From NCBI GenBank assembly GCA_018666155.1, contig JABJAH010000061.1, forward strand, positions 84,085 through 148,084: DNA of 64,000 nucleotides, in the 5' to 3' direction. A program made the translations under genes and the position numbers. This document shows positions 34,792 through 43,625 of the stretch, piece by piece. Within the stretch, counting starts at the first letter, position 1, and each line of letters starts with the position of its first letter. Below the pieces are notes generated by a model that saw nothing but the letters and a program-made list of their open reading frames with translations, was not told the origin of the DNA and did not search any database. The stretch is from Rhodospirillaceae bacterium (GTDB taxonomy: Bacteria > Pseudomonadota > Alphaproteobacteria > Rhodospirillales > Rhodospirillaceae).

Positions 34792-35385
34792 ATGGTGCGT
34801 CGGATAATTCGTTCTGTGCAACTCGCGGTGACAGCATGCGCCGTTATCGGCTTGTTCATTGTGTCCGGTCAGACACCTCTACTGGCACAAGAGACAGCCG
34901 TCCGTCGCACGACGTTATTAGTCGAAGACATCGGACGTTCCATTGATTTCTACCAACGGCTCGGCTTGACGCCTTGGTATGAAAAATCAACCAGCGATAC
35001 AGACGAGGGTGGAGTCATCGGTGCGCTCGATCTACCGCTGACGGCAGATCCAAAGTTTGGCCGCATCGTCATTATGCGCGGCAATCACGATCGCATCGGC
35101 ATGATCGGTTTGCTGGGGTACGAGCGCCCCCCTCTGGCCAATGCGCGCGGCAATCTTGTGGGCATCGGCGTGGGTGACGTCATCATTATGGTGGAAACCG
35201 ACGACATTAATTTTGTCTTCAATCGGCTCCAGGAAACCGGTGCCAGGTTTCATAGGCCGCCCGAGCGATTTGAAATTACCAATCCGGATGGCTCTGTCCG
35301 CGATACGGGCTACCGCATGTTTGTTTACGATCCCGATGGTCATCTGATCGAGGTCTCAGAGCCATCGGAGCGGGAACCCGGATAA
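34792..35385 (+). CDS. Exported VOC (glyoxalase/dioxygenase fold) protein
   Basis: 197 aa. A Sec signal peptide (residues 1-32, ending LLAQ) is unusual for the VOC superfamily, most of which are cytoplasmic. The VOC fold covers about residues 40-190, with the opening TTLLVEDIGRSIDFYQRLGL and the end YDPDGHLIEVSEP carrying the C-terminal metal-binding glutamate. AGGAAA lies upstream of the ATG. Possible roles: glyoxalase, extradiol dioxygenase or metal-bound stress protein. Reaction unassigned. Confidence 0.85.
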   Translation: MVRRIIRSVQLAVTACAVIGLFIVSGQTPLLAQETAVRRTTLLVEDIGRSIDFYQRLGLTPWYEKSTSDTDEGGVIGALDLPLTADPKFGRIVIMRGNHDRIGMIGLLGYERPPLANARGNLVGIGVGDVIIMVETDDINFVFNRLQETGARFHRPPERFEITNPDGSVRDTGYRMFVYDPDGHLIEVSEPSEREPG

Positions 35386-35431
35386 CACGCGCGGACTCGG
35401 CGCGAGACAAAAAGCGCGGGAACCCGGATAA
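35370..35431. repeat. 16-base direct repeat after the VOC gene
   Basis: GCGGGAACCCGGATAA occurs at 35370-35385 (ending in the stop codon of the VOC gene) and again at 35416-35431. It may reflect a short duplication. The intervening bases hold no gene. Confidence 0.6.
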
Positions 35432-35444
35432 TAACTCTTAGACG

Positions 35445-37208
35445 TTATTCGCCCATCACGGTGCCTTCACGCCGTGGATCAGCGCCGCCGAAAATCATTC
35501 CGTCCCGCACTCCAATGGCATGTACGCCACTGGGGAAATTGCCGACGCGGACACGGTGTCCGAGCGCCTCGAGGTCTTCTTTGCGGTCTGCCAATGCCGT
35601 GCCACCTTCCAGCAGGACGGTTGGCCCAAACATCAAAATATTCGGCAAGTTGGTCGCGTCTTGCGGCGTCATGTCCCAGTCGAGCATTGCGATCAGTGTT
35701 TTGGTAACCAAGGGGACGATGGCCATGCCGCCGGGTGACCCAGACACCGCGACGATCTGATCGTTTTCATCGAATACGATAATCGGTGCCATCGAGCTGC
35801 GTGGCCGCTTGCCGCCTTCGACCCGATTGGCGACGGTGCGGCCTTCAGCGACCGCGTCATAAGAGAAATCTGTCAGTTGGTTGTTTAAGAGAAAGCCGCC
35901 GACCATCAGATGTGAACCAAAAGCGCCTTCGATGGAGCTGGTCATTGAGACCGCGTTGCCCTGATCATCGATCACAGAAATATGGGTTGTCGACGGGCGT
36001 TCGAAATCACGACCAGGGCCATAGTTATAGGTGCCTTTTTGTGGCGGCTTTCCTGCTTCGGCTTTGGCCATGCGTCCCGCTGGATCGATCAAGGCCGCGC
36101 GGTCGGCCAAATACCCGCGGTCGATCAAGCCTTGCTCAGGAACAGGGGAGAAGTCTGGGTCGGCGATGTAGACAGCGCGGTCGGCATAAACCAGTCGGCT
36201 TGCTTCAACAAACAGGTGGGCCGCGTCGGTTGACCACGGCGCCATGTTGGGCAGATCAAATTTCTCGAGCAGTCCCAATGTTTGAATCACACCGATGCCG
36301 CCAGAGGTTGGCGCCGGCATGCCGCATACGGTGAAGCGGCGATAGGGCGCGCACAACGGGGTGCGTTCTTTGGCGCGATAAGCAGCCATGTCGGCGAGCG
36401 TTAGGTCGGCCGGGTTGCGCGTTGTGTCACGCACTTGCGCGACAATGTCTTCGGCAAGACTGCCTTTATAAAACGCGTCCGATCCTTCGGTGGCGATGCG
36501 CTGCAGCGTTGTCGCCATGGCGGGATTCTTAAGCACTGTGCCCACGGGCTTTGGTGTGCCGTCCGGCAAATAGTAATGCGCGGCGGGAGTCTCGATTTGA
36601 GACAGAGTTTTGTCGACTTCGAGCAAGCGGAACAGTCTTGGCGACACCGCGAAACCATTTTCGGCGACGCCGATGGCCGATGAAAACATGTCCGCCCATG
36701 GGAGCGTGCCATGGCGCTCATGGGCTAACTTCATAGCGCTAACGAGCCCAGGCACGCCGACGGACTTGCCGCCGATGACAGCCTGTGGTCTGCGCATAGC
36801 GGTCCCGTCTTCCGCTAGAAAACGATCTTCGGTCGCCGTGGCTGGTGCGGTTTCGCGACCGTCGTAGGCGTGTAGTTTCTTGGCGGTGTTATCCCAGTAC
36901 AGGACGAAGGCGCCGCCACCGATGCCAGAAGATTGCGGCTCAACCAAGTTGAGCACCAGCTGCGTGGCGAAGGCGGCGTCTAGCGCGTTGCCGCCCGCCT
37001 TTATGGCGTCATAACCGGCCTGCACCGCGATGGGGTTCGCCGCCGCCACCATGAATTTTGACGCTGTTCCGCCTTTTTGCTCAACGAGCCCGCTGGACGC
37101 TTCGGGAAAATCCAGCTCTTGGGCGGCTAGAGGCGCGGCGGTTCTGTCGGCGCATCCTGATAACAGGCATGCAGCCAAGCCAAAGCGGAGAAGAAATCTC
37201 AAAGTCAT
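35445..37208 (-). CDS. Gamma-glutamyltransferase, probable lipoprotein
   Basis: 587 aa from the ATG at 37208. A lipoprotein signal ends in LLSG-C19, so the protein is anchored in the envelope. The large subunit shows PIAVQAGYDAIKAGGNALDAA and SSGIGGGAF; the nucleophile threonine T407 begins the small subunit in STTHISVID, matching the self-processing site of E. coli GGT, and the SMTSSIEGAFGSH loop follows. It cleaves gamma-glutamyl bonds, for instance of glutathione, in the periplasm. More GGT-like than the first family member in this window. Confidence 0.93.
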   Translation of the reverse strand: MTLRFLLRFGLAACLLSGCADRTAAPLAAQELDFPEASSGLVEQKGGTASKFMVAAANPIAVQAGYDAIKAGGNALDAAFATQLVLNLVEPQSSGIGGGAFVLYWDNTAKKLHAYDGRETAPATATEDRFLAEDGTAMRRPQAVIGGKSVGVPGLVSAMKLAHERHGTLPWADMFSSAIGVAENGFAVSPRLFRLLEVDKTLSQIETPAAHYYLPDGTPKPVGTVLKNPAMATTLQRIATEGSDAFYKGSLAEDIVAQVRDTTRNPADLTLADMAAYRAKERTPLCAPYRRFTVCGMPAPTSGGIGVIQTLGLLEKFDLPNMAPWSTDAAHLFVEASRLVYADRAVYIADPDFSPVPEQGLIDRGYLADRAALIDPAGRMAKAEAGKPPQKGTYNYGPGRDFERPSTTHISVIDDQGNAVSMTSSIEGAFGSHLMVGGFLLNNQLTDFSYDAVAEGRTVANRVEGGKRPRSSMAPIIVFDENDQIVAVSGSPGGMAIVPLVTKTLIAMLDWDMTPQDATNLPNILMFGPTVLLEGGTALADRKEDLEALGHRVRVGNFPSGVHAIGVRDGMIFGGADPRREGTVMGE

Positions 37209-37264
37209 AGAACGTCCTGTCGAACCAGCGATGGGCCTCTCCATATCACAGGCCTGTAATCGGG

Positions 37265-38029
37265 TCAGCCGAGGGTTTGCCGAACCAACCGTCGGATCAG
37301 CGCGATAATCTGTTTCTCCGACCTGCGGATACGCTCATGTGGACCCCCCAAACCAATGACGATGGTTTGCCCTTGCACGGGCCTTGGAAACGCAAGGGCG
37401 ATGGCGCCCGTATCCGGTAGGACTTTATCGTAGGCGACGGCTGCTCCTTTTGCGGCGACCTCGCTGATCCTCTTTTTTAGGTCTAATGGCGCGACCTGTG
37501 TCACGCCTGGCCTTTTATTGTGGGCCACCACCAGATCTTCAATTTCACCGATATTCTGCGCTGCGATCCAAGCGATGCCGACGGCAGACTCGAACAGCGG
37601 TGCCAATGCGCCTTCCTCGATATTTAAAGCGATCGGGAAGGTGCTTGGGACAATGGTGACCAACTGCATATCGAAACCGGTCCTCATCACAAGTGAAACG
37701 GTCTCACCTGTCGCGGCACTGATTTCTTGAAGGATGCTGCTCAAGGCCCGATCCCGGCGTATCGACCCAATCAGCCAGTCGCCCAGCAGGCCCACTTTCA
37801 GGGTCGGAAAGTAGGTCGCGTTTTTCGGCTCGAACCACAGGTAACCCAGGGTTACGAGGCTGGCCAACAGGGCGTTGGCGCTGGATCGTGGCATCTCCAG
37901 GGTGCGGGCAATCTCACGGGCGCCCGCCGGACGCTTCCAGTTCTGAAAGGCTTCCAGCACGGCCAGTGTGCGAGAGGCAGACTTGATGACACCCGCCGTC
38001 TCTGGTGGTTTTTCTAGACCGTCATTCAT
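37265..38029 (-). CDS. IclR family transcriptional regulator, divergent from TonB receptor
   Basis: 254 aa. N-terminal winged helix-turn-helix (about 15-75: RTLAVLEAFQNWKRPAGAREIARTL and SANALLASLVTLGYL) and a C-terminal effector domain (about 90-250). Divergent from the TonB-dependent receptor and the catabolic genes behind it, the standard arrangement for a local IclR activator or repressor. The 201-base gap between them contains a near-palindrome at 38117-38132. The inducer is probably the substrate or a pathway intermediate. Confidence 0.92.
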   Translation of the reverse strand: MNDGLEKPPETAGVIKSASRTLAVLEAFQNWKRPAGAREIARTLEMPRSSANALLASLVTLGYLWFEPKNATYFPTLKVGLLGDWLIGSIRRDRALSSILQEISAATGETVSLVMRTGFDMQLVTIVPSTFPIALNIEEGALAPLFESAVGIAWIAAQNIGEIEDLVVAHNKRPGVTQVAPLDLKKRISEVAAKGAAVAYDKVLPDTGAIALAFPRPVQGQTIVIGLGGPHERIRRSEKQIIALIRRLVRQTLG

Positions 38030-38116
38030 CCTGGGTTATGCTTCATCCATCCGCCGTGGCGGCTGTGCCACAGTTCTCAGCCAATCTATCATACTATCCA
38101 CATATATATTAGACCC

Positions 38117-38132
38117 TTCTACATATGCAGAA
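38117..38132. promoter_or_regulatory. Near-palindrome in IclR/TonB receptor control region
   Basis: TTCT-A-CATATG-C-AGAA is symmetric at 14 of 16 bases. It lies in the divergent control region, about 100 bases before the receptor start, where an IclR operator would be expected. An A/T-rich tract lies just upstream (38082-38110). Operator role is inferred. Confidence 0.35.
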
Positions 38133-38230
38133 GACCCCCTACCAAGATCGGCGGAAACAAAGGAAGACTCGGACCAACGCATCCGGCCATTGAATCCGGA
38201 TCATCGGGAGAACAGAGGAGACACTCCATT

Positions 38231-40408
38231 ATGCGCGCGATCAACAAAACATCACTGCTTACGGGTACGGCCCTATCGCTGGCCCTGCTTTCAACGGGCG
38301 GTGCCGCAGTGGCACAAAGCACCTTGGCTCTGGAAGAAATCGTGGTCACGGCGCAACGCCGTGAGAGCACATTGCTTCAAGCGCCGATCGCGGTGTCTGC
38401 TTTCGACGCCAACGAAATCGAACGCCGTCAGTCGTTCAACGTTGTTGATATCGTCAACAACGTGCCGAACCTGATTGGCAACAATAACATTGGCCAGGGT
38501 ACGGCGACGACGGTCTTCTTGCGCGGTGTTGGCACAACCGAGTCAATCGTCACGGTCGATCCCGGCATGGGCTTCTATATCGATGACGTTTACATGGCGC
38601 GCCAAGGTGTTAACAACTTCAGCCTGTTTGACGTTGAACGTGTCGAAGTGTTGCGCGGTCCGCAGGGCACTTTGTACGGCCGGAACACAAACGCCGGTGC
38701 GATCAAAATCATCTCGCAAAAACCGCATGCAGAAAAAGAGTTCGCGGGTGAAGTCTCCTACGGCCGTTTTAATCGCCTTAACACCAAGGCGTCGGTCAAC
38801 GGAGCTTTTAATGATCGGACGTTCGTCCGTCTCACAGGCATTGCGCAATGGGGCGATGGGTATACGGCAAACGATGTGCTCGGTAGAGACGTCAATGACC
38901 GGGAAACTTATGGCACACGGGCCCAGATCCGCATTCTACCCAACGAAGATTTGACCGTTGATCTCGCCTTCGATTGGAGCGAGAGCAAGGCCGCTGGTCT
39001 CTACGGCAAAGACATCTTGGGCTTCACGAGACCCTTCAATGGCGACCTGTATAGTTCTGATTCGAGCGTCGATACAACCAACGTCGGCAGCGCTTGGGGC
39101 GTGGCCGCAAATATCTCCTACGACATCAGCGAGACGACGAATTTTCAGTCGATCACGTCCTGGCGCAATACGTTCCAAAGCTGGAACCTGGATCTGACCG
39201 ACCAGCCGGTGTCGATCTTTAATCTCTTCACCATCAACGATAGCGATCAGCTGAGCCAAGAATTCAAGTTCAGCGGCACCGCGTTTGATGATCGCCTTGA
39301 GTACAGTACCGGTGTTTTCTACTTCGAAGAAGATTCATTCTCGTTCATCGGCGATCAAATTAATCTGTTCTTCGGACCGGGCGCTCGCTTACCACTGCCG
39401 TTCTTCAGCCGTGATTATGATGTCGGTATTAAGAGTTATGCGGCCTTTGCCGAAGGTACTTACAGCCTGACAGATGATCTGCGTTTGATCGTTGGTGGTC
39501 GCATCACCCGTGACGAAAAGACCCTTGATATCATCCACAAGGTGGGTGGCACTGTCGGCCTCGTCAGCGACGGCCCGATTGTCGACTGGGACAGCGCAAC
39601 GTTGCTGGCCTTGGGCACACCAACTGAGCAAAACTTCAGCGAGTTCACACCGCGTCTTGGCCTCCAATATGACATCACCGAAGACGTGAACGTCTTCGCC
39701 ATGTTCACACGGGGCTTTAAGTCCGGCGGCTGGGCGGCCAGAACAAACAACCCGGCCGAAGTCACGGCTTTTGAACCGGAAATTGTCGACAACTATGAAG
39801 TCGGACTCAAGTCCAGCTTGCTAGACGGGCAGGTTCGCCTCGCCTTCGATGCGTTCTACTACGATTACACCAATCTGTTTAACTCGGCGACGGGCGCCAG
39901 CGGCAACTTCATCGTCGCCACCAATGACGCCGAAGTTTATGGGCTTGAGGGTGAAATCACGGCCCGCATCACTGAGAATTTGGATATCTTTGGCAACTTC
40001 GGTATTCAAGAAGGCAAGTACATCGGCGTTGATCCGGAACTCGCCGGCTCCGTGGTTGGCGGTGAACTACAACGCTTGCCAGGGTTCTCGGCACAGCTTG
40101 GGTTCAGTTACGTGCAGCCGGTCAACGACGATTGGAATGCTCGCGTCAACGCTGATTACAATTACAGCGACAGCCATTTCACCAACTTGCAAAATACCCC
40201 GGCGGCTCAGTCTGGAACCATCGACTTGGTCAGTGCAGCGCTCAACTTTGAACGCGAAGATCAATCCCTGTCCTTTGGTGTGTCCTGCCGTAACTGCCTG
40301 GATGATGAATACATCAGTCAGAGCCTTGATTTCAGTGGCCTCGGCTTCCTCACCGTCTATCCGGGTGAGCCGATGACCTGGTTGTTTACGATCAAGACTC
40401 GTCTGTAA
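38231..40408 (+). CDS. TonB-dependent outer-membrane receptor
   Basis: 725 aa. Signal peptide (1-28, ending AVAQ), a TonB-box-like EEIVVTAQRRE near residue 35, a plug domain to about residue 160 (GMGFYIDDVYMARQG and VEVLRGPQGTLYGRNTNAGAI) and a beta-barrel to the end. Such receptors import scarce or bulky ligands through the outer membrane with energy from TonB-ExbB-ExbD, which are not in this window. Position at the head of the catabolic run suggests it imports the substrate rather than iron. Relatives of this style (iron complex receptor-like in sphingomonads) often accompany aromatic or terpenoid catabolism. Confidence 0.95.
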   Translation: MRAINKTSLLTGTALSLALLSTGGAAVAQSTLALEEIVVTAQRRESTLLQAPIAVSAFDANEIERRQSFNVVDIVNNVPNLIGNNNIGQGTATTVFLRGVGTTESIVTVDPGMGFYIDDVYMARQGVNNFSLFDVERVEVLRGPQGTLYGRNTNAGAIKIISQKPHAEKEFAGEVSYGRFNRLNTKASVNGAFNDRTFVRLTGIAQWGDGYTANDVLGRDVNDRETYGTRAQIRILPNEDLTVDLAFDWSESKAAGLYGKDILGFTRPFNGDLYSSDSSVDTTNVGSAWGVAANISYDISETTNFQSITSWRNTFQSWNLDLTDQPVSIFNLFTINDSDQLSQEFKFSGTAFDDRLEYSTGVFYFEEDSFSFIGDQINLFFGPGARLPLPFFSRDYDVGIKSYAAFAEGTYSLTDDLRLIVGGRITRDEKTLDIIHKVGGTVGLVSDGPIVDWDSATLLALGTPTEQNFSEFTPRLGLQYDITEDVNVFAMFTRGFKSGGWAARTNNPAEVTAFEPEIVDNYEVGLKSSLLDGQVRLAFDAFYYDYTNLFNSATGASGNFIVATNDAEVYGLEGEITARITENLDIFGNFGIQEGKYIGVDPELAGSVVGGELQRLPGFSAQLGFSYVQPVNDDWNARVNADYNYSDSHFTNLQNTPAAQSGTIDLVSAALNFEREDQSLSFGVSCRNCLDDEYISQSLDFSGLGFLTVYPGEPMTWLFTIKTRL

Positions 40409-40420
40409 GATTAAGCGTTA

Positions 40421-40432
40421 CCCCGGCCGGGG
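40421..40432. repeat. 12-base GC palindrome after TonB receptor
   Basis: CCCCGGCCGGGG is a perfect palindrome 13 bases after the receptor stop and 40 bases before the isochorismatase-like start. It can fold into a tight hairpin in RNA and may reduce transcription into the enzyme genes or stabilise the receptor mRNA. No T run follows. Confidence 0.4.
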
Positions 40433-40472
40433 CAAGGTGTCCCGGCCGAACGCCAAGCAGGGGGACCGACTC

Positions 40473-41102
40473 ATGGCGGCAATGGAACTCGCGCGCGACA
40501 AAACAGCTCTCATCGTGGTCGACATGCAGAACTCGTTCTGCGCTGACGATGGTGGATGTGGCAAAACCGGACTACCCATTAAAAATTTGCAGGCTGCGAT
40601 TAAGCCCTGTGTAAAAGTGGTTGCAGCAGCCCGTGCGGCCGGCATCCCCGTCATCTACACCCGATACATGTACCGCCCTGACTATGCGGACGGCGGCGTT
40701 CTCATCAAGCACCTGTTGCCAGAGATTAAAGAGACTCAGGCGCTGCAAGCGGGCACGTGGGACATCGAAGTGATCCCCGAGTTGAAGCCGCATGCGAATG
40801 ATTTCATCGTCGATAAGAATCGTCCGAGCTCGTTCTACGCGACCAACTTGGAAACCATCCTCAACGGGTTGGATGTTGACAGTCTTGTCGTGTGCGGTGT
40901 CACCACCAATTGCTGTGTTGAGTCCACTGTGCGTGATGCCAGTCATCGCGACTACAAGACGTTCGTGGTTCAAGACGCGGTAGCGGAACTGGATGACGAA
41001 CGTAATGAGGTGGCTTTGAAATCCATGGCTATGTTGTTCGCCAATCTCGTTTCTGTTGCGGATGTCGAAGGCACATGGAGCCTCGCGCAAGCCGCTGAGT
41101 AA
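40473..41102 (+). CDS. Isochorismatase-like cysteine hydrolase
   Basis: 209 aa from the ATG at 40473, with GGGGG upstream (the frame is open from 40437). The catalytic triad of the family is intact: D17 in VVDMQNSF, K115 in DKNRPSSF and C148 in TNCCVEST. Members split amides, carbamates or ureides (N-carbamoylsarcosine amidase, ureidoacrylate and biuret hydrolases, nicotinamidase-like enzymes). It is the first enzyme gene behind the receptor, so a deamidation or decarbamoylation is a plausible early step. Confidence 0.92.
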   Translation: MAAMELARDKTALIVVDMQNSFCADDGGCGKTGLPIKNLQAAIKPCVKVVAAARAAGIPVIYTRYMYRPDYADGGVLIKHLLPEIKETQALQAGTWDIEVIPELKPHANDFIVDKNRPSSFYATNLETILNGLDVDSLVVCGVTTNCCVESTVRDASHRDYKTFVVQDAVAELDDERNEVALKSMAMLFANLVSVADVEGTWSLAQAAE

Positions 41103-41216
41103 ACGTCGCGTCGCAACGACAGAATTCTTCTCGTGATGTGAGGTGTTGGGTTAAGGCAGCCTAAGGTCGCGCGTGAGCAAACGATCTAAAAACAAACGAC
41201 AACAGGACGACACAGA

Positions 41217-42077
41217 ATGAGTGGTTATATCGATATCGTGTGCAACCCGTTTACCCCTTGGGTAGTCGAACAGGGCATGATGGGGGTCGACGAAGACTTC
41301 AAAAAACAGATTCGTATGGCTGGCGATGCGAAAGCCGGTGTCGAAATCGACGATTATCTAAAAATGATGGATAAGGCGGGCATCGAACGGTCTCTGCTCA
41401 TCGCCCATCGCTGTGGCGATCTCAACGTCAAAGGCTCGCACCACATTCCTTATGAGTACGTGCGTGACATCTGCCAGAAGTATCCGGACCGTTTCTCAGG
41501 TTTGGCGGGCATCGACACCACTAAAGGTATGGCGCAGCTGCGTGAGCTAGAAGAGGCGATCAACGATTACGGATTTGTCGGCGCCCATTGGTATCCCCAT
41601 TGGTTCGGCATTCCGCCCGACGCGCCGCAGATCTATCCTATTTACGCAAAGTGCTGCGAGCTTGATATTCCGATCATGATGCAGGTCGGGCAAAACTTGG
41701 TGTACTCCAAGGAGCGCCGTTTGCCGTCGGTCGCGAAACCGATCTTGCTTGATCAAGTGGCTATTGATTTCCCCGAGTTGATTCTCATCGGTATTCATAT
41801 CGGTGTGCCTTGGACCGACGAGATGATCGCCATGTGCTGGAAGCATGAAAATGTGTTCACCGCCGGTGATGCCTACGCGCCAAAACATTGGCCGAAACAA
41901 TTGGTGCATTACGCCAATTCCTACGGCCGTAACAAAGTGATGTTCGGCACGGACTGGCCCGTCATCGATCCTGAGCGTGCGGTGCGTGAAGTCGGCGAGT
42001 TCGGGATGCGTCCCGAAGCCCATCAGATGTTGATGCGTGACAATGCTCTGCGCCTGTTCAAAAAGATCGCCAGCTAA
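41217..42077 (+). CDS. Amidohydrolase_2 (ACMSD-like) family protein
   Basis: 286 aa. The TIM-barrel amidohydrolase/decarboxylase fold is indicated by KYPDRFSGLAGID, the GAHWYPHWFG block near residue 123, IGIHIGVPW near residue 185 and the FGTDWP aspartate near residue 243. The N-terminal H-x-H metal pair of the superfamily is replaced by DIVCNPFTP, so the metal site is altered. Start has no strong ribosome site visible. Immediately followed, without a gap, by the acyl-CoA ligase gene. May hydrolyse or decarboxylate a ring-derived acid. Confidence 0.88.
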   Translation: MSGYIDIVCNPFTPWVVEQGMMGVDEDFKKQIRMAGDAKAGVEIDDYLKMMDKAGIERSLLIAHRCGDLNVKGSHHIPYEYVRDICQKYPDRFSGLAGIDTTKGMAQLRELEEAINDYGFVGAHWYPHWFGIPPDAPQIYPIYAKCCELDIPIMMQVGQNLVYSKERRLPSVAKPILLDQVAIDFPELILIGIHIGVPWTDEMIAMCWKHENVFTAGDAYAPKHWPKQLVHYANSYGRNKVMFGTDWPVIDPERAVREVGEFGMRPEAHQMLMRDNALRLFKKIAS

Positions 42078-43622
42078 ATGAGTGGGTTGGAGACCAAGAC
42101 GGCAACGCTGCCCCACTCCTATACGTCCATGACCGTGGCGAATGGATTGCGGGCAACGACCCAACGCAATCCAGACAAAGTCGCCATTACGCACAACAAC
42201 ACAAGCCGGACCTATCGCGAACTGTCGAACCGGACGGACCGACTGACCGCGGCCGCGATCTCGAAACTCAAGCTCAACAAGGGCGACAATGTCGCCATCG
42301 TTTCAAAAAACTCTATCGAATACGTTGAAGTTGTTTCAGCCCTGCCCGATGCGGGCGCGGCAGTGGCCACCGTGAACCCACGTCTCACCGGCGCTGAGGT
42401 CGAAGCCATCTGCAACGATGCCCAGGCCCGTGTGGTGTTTTATGACGACGCTTCGGCCGACGCTGTGTCCGCGGCGTCCTTCGATACCGTCGAACATACG
42501 GTTCACCTTGGCGATGAGTACGAGTCACTGATCGAAGGCGCAACGGTTCCTGATACATACCCAGAGATCAATGAGTGGGACCCGTGGACCATTCCCTACA
42601 CCTCGGGCACCACAGGCAAACCGAAAGGCGTGGTGTTACCGCAACGGTCGCGTCTGCTGGCCTTTTATCAAATGGCACAAGAGTTCGGCTGTTACGGGTC
42701 TGAAGACCGGTTTCTCGGCACGACACCGATGAACCATGGGGCCGGAATCGCATTCCCCTTGGCCGCGATCATGTCAGGCGGGTTTACGGAAATCCTCGAT
42801 CACTTTGATCCCGAGTTGCTGCTAAGGAAGCTTAAAGAAGGCAATTTCGCCGGTGTGTTCACGGTGCCCACACAGCACCACGCTATTTTTGAGTTAGAGC
42901 AGGCCGTGCTTGATAAATACCAAGGTGCGCCACTTAAGGCTGTGATCTCCAATGCGTCGGCTTTGCCGCAGCACCTCAAACGCAAAATCGTTGGATATTT
43001 TGGCGAAGGTCTGCTCCACGAAACCTATGGCTCGACCGAAGGTGGTTTTGTCACCAACCTGCGTCCACCCTTCCAGCTGGAAAAAGAAGGCTGCGTCGGC
43101 ACCCCGTTCCCGCATACCTTCGTTAAACTGGCCGACGATGACTTCAATGAAGTCGCTCCAAACGAGCCCGGCGAGTTGTGGGTCAAATCTCCCTCATCGT
43201 TCTCCGGATACTGGAACCGCCCCGAAGAAACCACCGCCGCCTTTAAAGACGGTTGGGTCACGGTCGGCGATGTCGCCAAGCGCGATGAAGATGGTTTCAT
43301 TTATATCGTCGACCGCAAGAAAGACATGGTCATCACCGGCGGTGTGAACGTCTATCCCCGCGAGATTGAAGAGCTGTTGTTTACCCATCCTGCAATTTCC
43401 GACGTCGCCGTGATTGGTGTGCCCGACGACAAGTGGGGTGAGCGCTTGAAAGCGTTTGTTGTTCCCAAAAGCGGCGAAAGCGTCACGGCCGAGAGCATCG
43501 CCACGTTTTGTGAGGGCAAGTTGTCCGGCTACAAAGTTCCGAAGGATGTGGCGATGATTGATGCGCTACCACGCAACGCCAACGGCAAGGTGCTCAAAAC
43601 CGAACTGCGCAAGGTGGGGTGA
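42078..43622 (+). CDS. Acyl-CoA synthetase (AMP-forming)
   Basis: 514 aa, ANL superfamily. The P-loop YTSGTTGKPKGVV lies near residues 174-186, YGSTEGG at about 316-322, and the C-terminal hinge and lysine region includes DRKKDMVITGGVNVYPREIEE and NANGKVLKTELRK with the catalytic lysine. It activates a carboxylic acid to its CoA thioester. ATG directly abuts the stop of the preceding gene. Likely the entry into beta-oxidation-like steps of the pathway, although no other beta-oxidation gene is present in the window. Confidence 0.94.
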   Translation: MSGLETKTATLPHSYTSMTVANGLRATTQRNPDKVAITHNNTSRTYRELSNRTDRLTAAAISKLKLNKGDNVAIVSKNSIEYVEVVSALPDAGAAVATVNPRLTGAEVEAICNDAQARVVFYDDASADAVSAASFDTVEHTVHLGDEYESLIEGATVPDTYPEINEWDPWTIPYTSGTTGKPKGVVLPQRSRLLAFYQMAQEFGCYGSEDRFLGTTPMNHGAGIAFPLAAIMSGGFTEILDHFDPELLLRKLKEGNFAGVFTVPTQHHAIFELEQAVLDKYQGAPLKAVISNASALPQHLKRKIVGYFGEGLLHETYGSTEGGFVTNLRPPFQLEKEGCVGTPFPHTFVKLADDDFNEVAPNEPGELWVKSPSSFSGYWNRPEETTAAFKDGWVTVGDVAKRDEDGFIYIVDRKKDMVITGGVNVYPREIEELLFTHPAISDVAVIGVPDDKWGERLKAFVVPKSGESVTAESIATFCEGKLSGYKVPKDVAMIDALPRNANGKVLKTELRKVG

Positions 43623-43625
43623 TCT

